From the NCBI GenBank assembly GCA_024405065.1, contig JAKSPF010000031.1, positions 1-10,563 on the forward strand: a stretch of DNA of 10,563 nucleotides. Reading direction: 5' to 3'. Below, piece after piece: positions 1 to 6,994 of this stretch; position 1 is the stretch's first letter, and each line of letters begins with the position of its first letter. The notes below the pieces were generated by a model. The model saw only the letters and a list, made by a program, of their open reading frames with translations. It was not told where the DNA came from and did not search any database. This DNA is from Sphaerochaetaceae bacterium (GTDB taxonomy: Bacteria; Spirochaetota; Spirochaetia; Sphaerochaetales; Sphaerochaetaceae). A program made the translations under genes and the position numbers.

Positions 1-669
1 AGCCGCCGTGGTGCAATGATGAGGAGAACCTGTGAAGAACTCGGGATGAAGTTTGTCCTTGAAACTGCTCCGGATCCTACAACTGATGTCGGTGTAGCGG
101 GTGCTCAGGCTTACATTCTTGAAAAGGTTCCGGAGTGGGTGGAAAAGTATGGAAAGCAGGCTGCCTACTTCTGTACAAATGATGCACACACAGAACCTCT
201 TCTCAAACAGCTTCTTGTGTATGGCGGATACTTCATTGAGGCTGACCTTCCGAGTCCTCTTATGGGATATCCCGGAGCTTTGGGACTTGACCTTACAGCA
301 GAGGCCGGTGATTTCCAGAAAATTCTTACCAAAGTAGAGACTGCTATTACGGAAAACGGCGGAGCGGGTAAGTTCGGTACATGGGCTTACAGCTGGGGCT
401 ATACACTTTCATCAGGTCTTGCAGAACACGCCAAAAATGTTCTTGACGGAAAGAGTGAGCTTCGTAAGGCCAGTGATATTGCCAAGGCTTTCGGTGTGTA
501 TTCACCGGGAGCTGAATGGAATGGCGGTGCGTATGTGACGGTTGACGGAGTGAAACTTCCCAACGTTGTTCTTATGTATCAGGATACATATGTAATGGGC
601 AGAGCAAATGATAAGTATATGCACGTTACGGATATTGAAGTTCCGGAATGGTGTTATACCGCCAAATAA
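1..669 (+). CDS. DUF3798 family solute-binding protein of an ABC importer (5' end outside window)
   Basis: The frame is open from base 1, reading S-R-R-G-A before the first Met at 16, so this is the last 222 residues of a longer gene and the Met codons at 16 and 19 are internal. The visible part resembles the C-terminal portion of DUF3798 proteins, periplasmic-binding-protein-like folds. Recognisable stretches are CTNDAHTEPLL, IEADLPSPLMGYPGALGLDL and the tail NVVLMYQDTYVMG. No transmembrane segment is seen; a signal peptide or lipobox, if present, would lie upstream of the window. The gene is followed by a terminator-like hairpin and then by a sugar-type ATPase and two permeases, so its inferred job is to capture the substrate outside the inner membrane and deliver it to that transporter. 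DUF3798 proteins have no ligand that I can name from sequence. Family assignment is from recalled similarity, not a search. Confidence 0.8.
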   Translation, partial: SRRGAMMRRTCEELGMKFVLETAPDPTTDVGVAGAQAYILEKVPEWVEKYGKQAAYFCTNDAHTEPLLKQLLVYGGYFIEADLPSPLMGYPGALGLDLTAEAGDFQKILTKVETAITENGGAGKFGTWAYSWGYTLSSGLAEHAKNVLDGKSELRKASDIAKAFGVYSPGAEWNGGAYVTVDGVKLPNVVLMYQDTYVMGRANDKYMHVTDIEVPEWCYTAK

Positions 670-691
670 TTGTTTGAAAAATGTATCTCGG

Positions 692-724
692 GAAGGGCAG
701 TAATGCCCTTCTTTGTTTGTTTTG
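692..724 (+). terminator. intrinsic terminator-like hairpin between binding-protein and ATPase genes
   Basis: A perfect 8-bp stem, GAAGGGCA (692-699) paired with TGCCCTTC (704-711), encloses the GNRA-type tetraloop GTAA and is followed by TTTGTTTGTTTTG. It lies 22 bases after the binding-protein stop codon. Placed inside what looks like one transport operon, it would plausibly let most transcripts end after the binding protein, giving the usual excess of binding protein over membrane components. It could instead fully separate two units, but no convincing promoter was found between it and the ATPase gene. Confidence 0.75.
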
Positions 725-847
725 ACATACGGCAGTTTAACGGCTTGCTCTGATTAAGAGGAATTTGCAAAACCAAGCTTCGTGAAGAAGCGGATTCAGG
801 ATTTATGGAGGAGTTTTGAAAGTTCCTCATCAAAAAAGGAAAAAAAC

Positions 848-2434
848 ATGACAGAAAAAAAAGTTCCTTTGCTTGAAGTAAGAAACGTCAGCAAAGACTT
901 TTTTGGAAATAAGGTTCTCAATGACATCAATTTTACAATGGAAGAGGGTGATGTTCTCGGTCTGGTCGGTGAGAACGGAGCGGGAAAGAGCACTCTTATG
1001 AAGATTCTTTTCGGAATGGATGTCATCAGGGAAACAGGTGGCTATGGCGGAGAAGTTATCATCAACGGCAATGTTGTAAAGTTTGTCAGTTCTTTTGATG
1101 CTCTTGAATCAGGTATCGGAATGGTTCATCAGGAGTTTTCACTTATTCCCGGTTTTACAGCCACAGAAAATATTCTTCTTAACAGAGAACCTCAGAAGTA
1201 TAATGTGATTTCAGAAATATTCGGCAAGAGGCTGAATACTCTCAACAGATCTTCAATGAAAGAAAAAGCAGAGGACGCTATTTCAAAACTCGGAGTGAAG
1301 ATTGACAGTGATATGGTTATAAACCGGATGCCTGTAGCTCACAAACAGTTTACCGAAATAGCAAGAGAACTTTCAAAAGATAATATGAAACTTCTGATTC
1401 TTGACGAACCTACCGATGTTCTTACTGAGAAAGAAGCGGAAACTCTTCTGGAGTCAATAGGAACTGTGGCAAAGCGCGGTATTGCCGTGATTTTCATTAC
1501 CCATCGTCTTCACGAAATCCTTTCAGTCTGTAACAAAGTCATTGTTATGAGAGACGGTCTGATTGTTAAGGATGTACCTGCAAAAGAGACAAATGTTGAA
1601 GAAATCACCAAATGGATGGTCGGAAGAAAAGTTAAAGAGCAGGAAACAAAAAGGGAATCAGATCCCGATAAATCAAATAAAACAATCATGTCTGTCAAAA
1701 ACCTTTGGGTTGATATGCCGGGTGAGACAGTAAGAAACGTAAGTCTGGATATTACGGAAGGGGAAATTCTCGGAATAGGTGGTCTTGCAGGTCAGGGGAA
1801 ATTAGGTATCCCGAACGGTATCATGGGTCTTTATGAAGCCGGCGGTAAGGTTATTCTGAAAGGCAAGGAAATTCCTCTTAACAGTCCGAGACAGTGTCTT
1901 GATGCAAATATCGCCTTTGTTTCAGAGGACAGACGCGGTGTCGGTCTTTTGCTTGATGAGACTCTTGAGTGGAACATTGCTTTTCCCGCCATGCAGATAA
2001 AAAATAAATTTCTGAAAAAATACGGTCCGATTACATGGAGAGATGAAAAGGCGATTGAGAAAGTCACTGAAAAATATGTTGAAGAACTGCAAATCAAGTG
2101 TACAGGTACAAAGCAGAATGCAAAGGAACTTTCCGGAGGTAATCAGCAGAAAATATGTCTGGCAAAAGCTTTTGCACTGGAGCCCGGTCTTCTGTTTGTT
2201 TCAGAACCTACACGTGGTATTGATGTAGGGGCAAAGGCTCTTGTCCTTGATGCTCTCAGAAGGTTCAATAGGGAAAAAGGTGTCACTGTTGTAATGATTT
2301 CTTCAGAACTTGAGGAGCTCAGATCTGTTTGTGACAGAATTGCCATAGTTTCAGGCGGTAAAATTTCCGGCATTCTTCCTGCAACTGAATCATCTGAGAA
2401 ATTCGGTATGCTTATGGTAAGCAATGTCAGATAA
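848..2434 (+). CDS. Double-NBD ABC importer ATPase (RbsA/MglA type)
   Basis: This 528-residue cytoplasmic ATPase powers the importer encoded next to it. NBD1 has Walker A GENGAGKST (41-49), Q-loop Q95, Walker B LLILDEPT with D186/E187, and H-loop H219 (ITHR). NBD2 has the signature LSGGNQQK (428-435) and EPTRGIDVGAK (453-463), the hallmark of carbohydrate and nucleoside importers. Three elements are degenerate: the NBD1 signature position reads MPVAHKQ (161-167), the NBD2 P-loop GLAGQGKLG (312-320) lacks the Ser/Thr after Lys, and NBD2 Walker B is LLFVSE with Ser452 replacing Asp. I chose ATG 848 because AAGGA (836-840) sits 7 bases upstream. A GTG at 782 is in frame but has a poor ribosome binding site and adds 22 low-complexity residues. 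The permease gene follows after 14 bases. Substrate specificity cannot be read from the ATPase. Confidence 0.93.
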   Translation: MTEKKVPLLEVRNVSKDFFGNKVLNDINFTMEEGDVLGLVGENGAGKSTLMKILFGMDVIRETGGYGGEVIINGNVVKFVSSFDALESGIGMVHQEFSLIPGFTATENILLNREPQKYNVISEIFGKRLNTLNRSSMKEKAEDAISKLGVKIDSDMVINRMPVAHKQFTEIARELSKDNMKLLILDEPTDVLTEKEAETLLESIGTVAKRGIAVIFITHRLHEILSVCNKVIVMRDGLIVKDVPAKETNVEEITKWMVGRKVKEQETKRESDPDKSNKTIMSVKNLWVDMPGETVRNVSLDITEGEILGIGGLAGQGKLGIPNGIMGLYEAGGKVILKGKEIPLNSPRQCLDANIAFVSEDRRGVGLLLDETLEWNIAFPAMQIKNKFLKKYGPITWRDEKAIEKVTEKYVEELQIKCTGTKQNAKELSGGNQQKICLAKAFALEPGLLFVSEPTRGIDVGAKALVLDALRRFNREKGVTVVMISSELEELRSVCDRIAIVSGGKISGILPATESSEKFGMLMVSNVR

Positions 2435-2448
2435 GGTAAGGTGTGTGT

Positions 2449-3528
2449 ATGGGTGAAACTTTGATTAGTAAGAGTACGTTACAGAAGGCGGTTCAGAGCT
2501 TTGGTCTGCCCAGACTGATTATTGCAGGCTTCCTTCTTTCCCTGTTTATCACAGCTCCGTTTGTCGGTTCAAATTTTTTTACACAGCTTTCAAATACAAT
2601 CAACCGTTTCGGTTGGAATGCGGTTCTGGTTCTTGCAATGGTTCCGATGGTTCATTCAGGTTGCGGTTTGAATTTCGGTCTTCCGCTCGGAATTATTTCA
2701 GGCTTGCTCGGAGCAACGCTTTCCATTGAAATGGGTTTTACCGGTTTTGCGAGTTTTGTAATGGCTGTTGTTTTCTGCACTCCGTTTGCATTAGTCCTCG
2801 GTCTCGGTTACGGTTGGCTCCTTAACAAAATCAAAGGCGGTGAAATGATGATTGCCACTTACGTAGGGTTTTCTTCGGTATCATTCATGTGTATGATGTG
2901 GTTGCTCCTTCCGTACAAAAGCCCGACAATGATATGGGGTTATGCAGGAAAAGGGTTGAGAACTACTATTTCACTTGAAGGGTTTTACAGCGGTGTTTTA
3001 TCAAACTTTCTTGCAATCAGAACTCCGCATATGTTGATTCCTACAGGTGCAATTTTGTTTTTTGCATTACTTGCTTTCGGTATGTGGGCGTTTCTTCATA
3101 CAAAGACCGGTACTGCAATGACGGCTGTCGGTTCAAACGCAACATTTGCACGTGCGGCAGGCATCAATGTTGACAAAATCAGAATATTAAGTGTTGGTAT
3201 GTCAACGTGGCTTGGTGCTGTAGGCATACTTGTTTACCAACAGGGCTTCGGTTGGATGCAACTTTATATGGCTCCGTTCAATATGGCTCTTCCTGCCGTG
3301 TCGGCAATTCTGATCGGCGGTGCTACAGTAAACAAGGCAAGCATTATAAACGTTGTTTTAGGTACATTTCTCTTTCAGGGTATCGTTACAATGACTCCTA
3401 CCGTTATCAACAATCTCATGATGGTAATTACAGGACAGGGACTTGATATTTCGGAAGTCATCAGAGTTATTGCTTCCAACGGTATGATTCTTTATGCATT
3501 AACAAGAAAGTCGGAGGTAACAAGATGA
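2449..3528 (+). CDS. ABC transporter permease 1 (BPD_transp_2 / RbsC-like)
   Basis: This 359-residue polytopic inner-membrane protein has roughly eight to ten hydrophobic segments, for example about 22-40, 57-75, 100-127, 135-155, 197-216, 247-265 and 280-320. The cytoplasmic coupling loop typical of RbsC-type permeases is visible at about 219-246, with AVGSNATFARAAGI then V-D-K-I-R. A second conserved patch, LIGGATVNKASI (288-299), recurs as LVGGASVDKASI in the next gene, so the two permeases are paralogues expected to form a heterodimeric channel. I prefer ATG 2449, which is preceded by TAAGG (2437-2441) at 7 bases; the in-frame GTG at 2443 is less well placed. Its stop overlaps the next start as ATGA (3525-3528), implying translational coupling. 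The substrate is unknown. Confidence 0.9.
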   Translation: MGETLISKSTLQKAVQSFGLPRLIIAGFLLSLFITAPFVGSNFFTQLSNTINRFGWNAVLVLAMVPMVHSGCGLNFGLPLGIISGLLGATLSIEMGFTGFASFVMAVVFCTPFALVLGLGYGWLLNKIKGGEMMIATYVGFSSVSFMCMMWLLLPYKSPTMIWGYAGKGLRTTISLEGFYSGVLSNFLAIRTPHMLIPTGAILFFALLAFGMWAFLHTKTGTAMTAVGSNATFARAAGINVDKIRILSVGMSTWLGAVGILVYQQGFGWMQLYMAPFNMALPAVSAILIGGATVNKASIINVVLGTFLFQGIVTMTPTVINNLMMVITGQGLDISEVIRVIASNGMILYALTRKSEVTR

Positions 3529-4643
3529 AACTTTTGAAGAACAATTCTTTCAACATTCTGACTTTTTTCAAGGACAATTCGGTTCCTGTAATGTTTGTTT
3601 TGATTTGTGCCGTGTGCATTCCGGTTGCCGGTTTCCCGCTGCAGTATCTTTTGTCTGAAATCATTACAAGAATCGGTAGAAATGCCTTTTTGATTCTTGC
3701 ACTGTTGATTCCGATTATGGCCGGTATGGGTCTTAATTTCGGTATGACTCTTGGGGCAATGGCCGGTGAAATAGGTCTCATTTTTGTTTGTGATTGGAGA
3801 ATTTACGGAATTCCCGGAATTGTTCTGGCAATGATCATATCCATTCCCATTTCCGTTTTACTCGGATGGCTTTGCGGTACGATTATGAACATGGCAAAAG
3901 GGCGCGAGATGATTACGGGTTACATAATGAACTACTTTATCAACGGTATCTATCAGCTCATTGTACTGTTCTGTATGGGTTCAATTATTCCTATAAAACA
4001 CAGCGATATTTTGCTTCCGAGAGGCTATGGAATAAGAGTTACGGTTGACCTTATAAATATGCGCCAGAGCCTTGACAATCTCATTGCCGTCAGAATCGGA
4101 ATGATAAAGATTCCGGTATTTACCTTTATTCTTATTGCTCTCATGTGTCTGTTTATTGTTTGGTTCAGAAAGACAAAACTCGGTCAGGATATGAGAGCGG
4201 TAGGTCAGGATATGGAAGTTGCACGTGCCACGGGTATTACCGTTGAGAGAACAAGGATCATTTCAATTATCATGTCTACTGTTCTGGCAGGTTTCGGCAT
4301 GATTATTTACCTTCAGAATATCGGCAGTCTTACTACTTACACGGCTCACTCGCAAATCGGTATGTTCTGTATTGCGGCTCTTCTTGTCGGCGGCGCTTCC
4401 GTTGATAAGGCAAGTATCGGTAATGTTTTCCTCGGTGTAATTCTTTTCCACCTTATGTTTATCGTTGCTCCGAACGCGGGAGCTGCGATAACCGGAGACT
4501 CAATGATCGGAGAGTATTTCAGAGTGTTTGTTTCTTATGGTGTCATTACGGTTGCTCTGGCAATGTATGAAGCAAAGAAGAGACGGGCAAAAAGTCTTGC
4601 GGGACGTAAGCTTGCACAGGCTCAGAAGGAGGAAGCAAAATGA
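3525..4643 (+). CDS. ABC transporter permease 2 (BPD_transp_2 / RbsC-like)
   Basis: This 372-residue inner-membrane protein is paralogous to the preceding permease. It shares the N-terminal patch MAGMGLNFGMTLG (65-77; compare CGLNFGLPLG in permease 1), the coupling loop LGQDMRAVGQDMEVARATGI (219-238), and LVGGASVDKASIGN (287-300). It differs by a highly charged C-terminal tail from about residue 350 (KKRRAK through to QKEEAK), which should be cytoplasmic. The start ATG 3525 is preceded by GGAGG (3513-3517) with 7-base spacing and overlaps the previous stop. Its own stop overlaps the next start at 4640-4643, again as ATGA. Two different permeases with one fused ATPase match the layout of several RbsC/BMP-type importers. 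The ligand cannot be inferred. Confidence 0.9.
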   Translation: MKLLKNNSFNILTFFKDNSVPVMFVLICAVCIPVAGFPLQYLLSEIITRIGRNAFLILALLIPIMAGMGLNFGMTLGAMAGEIGLIFVCDWRIYGIPGIVLAMIISIPISVLLGWLCGTIMNMAKGREMITGYIMNYFINGIYQLIVLFCMGSIIPIKHSDILLPRGYGIRVTVDLINMRQSLDNLIAVRIGMIKIPVFTFILIALMCLFIVWFRKTKLGQDMRAVGQDMEVARATGITVERTRIISIIMSTVLAGFGMIIYLQNIGSLTTYTAHSQIGMFCIAALLVGGASVDKASIGNVFLGVILFHLMFIVAPNAGAAITGDSMIGEYFRVFVSYGVITVALAMYEAKKRRAKSLAGRKLAQAQKEEAK

Positions 4644-5101
4644 GAGTAAAAAGGCAGACTTTGTTTATTGTCGGTGCTGTTCTTCTTCTTGTCGGTATTG
4701 CTGTTTTGATGGTGATAATCGGGCGCGGTCATATCGTTTATGTTGATAACAAAACCGTTGAATACAACGGAAACGAGTACAAGGCTTATAATCTTGTTGA
4801 GCTTTCGGCAAAAGGAAATGATCCTCAGGAGGCTTTTGCAAGAGACAGAATTCTGTTTAAGTGTGTCGGGCAGAGTCTTAAAATAGAATATGAAGCGACA
4901 AAAAAACAAAGCAGTTCACCGGAAAAAGGAATCATAAATAAAAAGATTCCTTTTTCATGGGATGCAGTTGTTGTCAATCTTCCTGCTTATTTTGCAGGTC
5001 TTCCCGAGGAAGTTTGGTTCACTGAATTTATTCAGGAACCTCCGGCTGACAAATCATCCTCCAACGAAGAAATTGTTTTTGATGAATTTACTGCATTCTG
5101 A
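4640..5101 (+). CDS. Small membrane-anchored protein of the importer operon (DUF6672-like)
   Basis: The product is 153 residues. A short basic N-terminus (M-R-V-K-R) is followed by one strong hydrophobic segment at about 7-27, and then a soluble region with NKTVEYNGNEYKAYNLVEL (36-54), a Cys at about 75 and a Ser/Lys-rich linker near 88-100. This predicts a signal-anchored protein with its bulk outside the cytoplasm. A short Gly/Asn/Lys-containing region leads to an acidic C-terminus. The strong ribosome binding site AAGGAGG (4626-4632) lies 7 bases before ATG 4640, which overlaps the permease stop. From memory, proteins of this shape beside DUF3798 importers are classed as DUF6672; I could not check this. 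Coupled translation suggests an accessory subunit of the transporter, but no biochemical role is visible. Confidence 0.72.
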   Translation: MRVKRQTLFIVGAVLLLVGIAVLMVIIGRGHIVYVDNKTVEYNGNEYKAYNLVELSAKGNDPQEAFARDRILFKCVGQSLKIEYEATKKQSSSPEKGIINKKIPFSWDAVVVNLPAYFAGLPEEVWFTEFIQEPPADKSSSNEEIVFDEFTAF

Positions 5102-5123
5102 TCAGCAGGCGACTTTCAAAACT

Positions 5124-5151
5124 TTGATTTACGGTAAGTCTGTTTTATAAC
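5124..5151 (+). promoter_or_regulatory. possible sigma70-type promoter before the Fe-S operon
   Basis: TTGATT (5124-5129) and TATAAC (5146-5151) are separated by 16 bases, within the 119-base gap between the transporter operon and the cysteine desulfurase gene. The -10 box matches TATAAT at 5 of 6 positions and the -35 box matches TTGACA at 4 of 6. No terminator-like hairpin or clear regulator operator was found in this gap (5102-5220), so read-through from the transporter operon remains possible. Confidence 0.35.
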
Positions 5152-5220
5152 GGCGAACCGGTGAATGCTTTACGCTTTGAGGTATAGTTGATATATTTGT
5201 CGTGCAGGCGGAGGTGTCGG

Positions 5221-6378
5221 ATGAGCAGAACGGTTTACATGGACAATAATGCCACAACAATGATGGCTCCTGAGGTTCAGAAGGCTGTTGCACAGGCACA
5301 ATCCGTGACTTACGGAAACGCTTCAAGCATGCACAGTTTCGGGCGTGAGGCTGCTGCTTTGGTTGAGGATGCAAGGAAAAGTGTTTCACAGCTTATTGAA
5401 TGCAGACCTGAAGAAGTGACATTTACAAGCGGGGCATCCGAATCAAACAACACGGTATTTTCAATTGCACGCTCGCTGATTGAGAAGGGCAGAGGAAAAA
5501 GAATAGTCACCACAACTATTGAACATCCCTCAATAATTGAGACTGTGAAGTATCTCAGAAAGTGCGGTATTAACGTGGATCAGGTTCCTGTTGACGGTGA
5601 GGGACGTGTCCGAATCGGTGAACTTGAAAAAATCATGGGTAACGATGTTGTTTTGGTCTCGGTTATGACAGGAAACAATGAGACCGGTACAATACAGGAG
5701 ATAGGACAGATTTCGGAAATTGCTCACCGGTACGGTGCGTTGATGCATACCGATGCTACTCAGGCAATCGGAAAAATTGAGGTGTCCTGCAAGCAGTGGA
5801 ATCTTGATTATCTCTCATGCAGTGCTCACAAATTTTACGGCCCTAAAGGAGTGGGTGTTCTTTATTCAAAAAAAGATGCTCCGTTTGAAACCTACGTTCA
5901 TGGAGGTGAACAGGAACACGGCAGGAGAGCAGGAACTTACAATACTGCTGCAATTTACGGGTTAGGGGTTGCTGCCCGTCTGGCAAAGGAAGGCATAAAA
6001 GAAGAGCACGACAGACTGTGGGCAATGCGTGAACGTCTCAGAACCGGAATAGTGAAAAGCATTCCGGATGTTGTTGTGAACGGTTGTCAGGAGCATTGTC
6101 TTCCCGGTACTCTTGACGTTTCTTTTCCCAGTGCGGAGGGAGAATCCATACTTCTCATGCTTGATATGGCAGGAATTGCCGTTTCAACGGGAAGTGCATG
6201 TGCAACCGGTTCACTTGAACCGAGTTATGTTCTTCTTGCCGGCGGGCTTGATGTGGAACTTGCACACGGTTCAATAAGATTCAGTTTGGGAAGATTCAAC
6301 ACGGAAGAAGACGTGGATTATGTTCTTGAGGTTCTTCCTCCTGTGATAAAAAAACTCAGAGAAATTTCAACGAGGTGA
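5221..6378 (+). CDS. nifS: NifS/IscS-type cysteine desulfurase
   Basis: This PLP enzyme of 385 residues should remove sulfur from L-cysteine and pass it as persulfide to the scaffold encoded next door. Visible features are the N-terminal MDNNATT (7-13), IEHPSI with H102, GNNETGTIQ (151-159), HTDATQAIGK with D178 and Q182, and SAHKFYGPKG with H203 and the PLP-binding K204. GGEQEHGRRAGT (228-239) follows, and STGSACATGSLEPS carries the nucleophilic C327. Length and the short active-site loop fit the NifS/IscS group rather than SufS. ATG 5221 follows GGAGG (5210-5214) at 6 bases; an upstream in-frame TTG (5188) has no comparable site. The scaffold gene starts 4 bases after the stop. The symbol is given on family grounds; iscS would be an equally fair name, and no nitrogenase gene is present. 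Confidence 0.95.
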   Translation: MSRTVYMDNNATTMMAPEVQKAVAQAQSVTYGNASSMHSFGREAAALVEDARKSVSQLIECRPEEVTFTSGASESNNTVFSIARSLIEKGRGKRIVTTTIEHPSIIETVKYLRKCGINVDQVPVDGEGRVRIGELEKIMGNDVVLVSVMTGNNETGTIQEIGQISEIAHRYGALMHTDATQAIGKIEVSCKQWNLDYLSCSAHKFYGPKGVGVLYSKKDAPFETYVHGGEQEHGRRAGTYNTAAIYGLGVAARLAKEGIKEEHDRLWAMRERLRTGIVKSIPDVVVNGCQEHCLPGTLDVSFPSAEGESILLMLDMAGIAVSTGSACATGSLEPSYVLLAGGLDVELAHGSIRFSLGRFNTEEDVDYVLEVLPPVIKKLREISTR

Positions 6379-6382
6379 TGTT

Positions 6383-6994
6383 ATGTCGGACAGCTTTTTA
6401 GCAGATTGGGTTTATACGGATACGGTGAAAGAACACTTCATGAATCCTCGCAACATATGGAAAAAGTACGAAAATTGGACTCCTGATGCATCAGGTGAGG
6501 TCGGTTCTCTTGCATGTGGCGATCAGATGCGTGTCGGAATTATTGTGAAGGATGACAGAATCAGTGATATACGTTGGCTGACTTACGGGTGTGCAAGTGC
6601 AATTGCAAGTACCTCTATGATGAGTGAACTTGCAAAGGGAATGACTCTTGCAGAAGCTTATAATATTACACCTGCAATGATAACAGATGCTTTGGGAGGT
6701 CTTCCGGAGCATAAATTTCACTGTTCTGTTTTGGGTGATAAAGCCTTGCGTGCTGCAATAGACAACTACCTTGAGTCAAGGAATCTTCCCAATCCGTATA
6801 AAAAGTCGGTTGCAAAGATAATCTGTGAATGTAAGGGCGTTACAGACCAGATGATTGAGGAACTTGTTGTTGCCGACAAAGCAAAGACCATAGATGAGTT
6901 AAAACAGCTTACCGGATTCGGAACCGGATGCGGTAAATGCGTCAATAAGGTAACTCAGTATTTTGAAGAAATGAAGCATATTCACAACAAATGA
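6383..6994 (+). CDS. nifU: NifU-like Fe-S scaffold: IscU domain plus BFD-type [2Fe-2S] domain
   Basis: The product has 203 residues in two parts. Residues 1-135 form an IscU-type scaffold starting VKEHFMNPRN (15-24), with the three cluster-assembly cysteines C45 (in ACGD, with D47), C70 (YGCASA) and C114 (HCSVL). Residues 143-198 form the NifU central/BFD-like domain, with a C-x-C (C148, C150) and GTGCGKC (C183, C186), the four-Cys pattern for a permanent [2Fe-2S] cluster. The C-terminal Nfu domain of full-length NifU (about 300 residues in Azotobacter) is absent. The ribosome binding site GAGGTGAT (6372-6379) overlaps the end of the desulfurase gene. The stop overlaps the next start as ATGA (6991-6994). 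Together with NifS this makes a minimal NIF-type assembly pair; sulfur donor and scaffold are likely co-produced. Confidence 0.92.
   Translation: MSDSFLADWVYTDTVKEHFMNPRNIWKKYENWTPDASGEVGSLACGDQMRVGIIVKDDRISDIRWLTYGCASAIASTSMMSELAKGMTLAEAYNITPAMITDALGGLPEHKFHCSVLGDKALRAAIDNYLESRNLPNPYKKSVAKIICECKGVTDQMIEELVVADKAKTIDELKQLTGFGTGCGKCVNKVTQYFEEMKHIHNK

Noticed and set aside
16..669. Met at 16 as the true start of the DUF3798 protein
   Set aside because: The frame is open to base 1, no ribosome binding site precedes it, and the family's N-terminal portion and signal sequence would be missing.
722..727. Exact TTGACA -35 box after the terminator-like hairpin
   Set aside because: No acceptable -10 hexamer lies 15-19 bases downstream; the sequence there reads CTTGCTCTG. 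The box also overlaps the T-rich terminator tail.
782..847. GTG 782 as the start of the ATPase
   Set aside because: The upstream site is weak and the codon lies in a small hairpin (GCTTC 777-781 with GAAGC 787-791). ATG 848 has AAGGA at 7 bases and gives the usual N-terminus.
5111..5140. GACTT / AAGTC inverted repeat in the gap before nifS, as a terminator or operator
   Set aside because: The arms are only 5 bp with a 20-base loop and no T-run.
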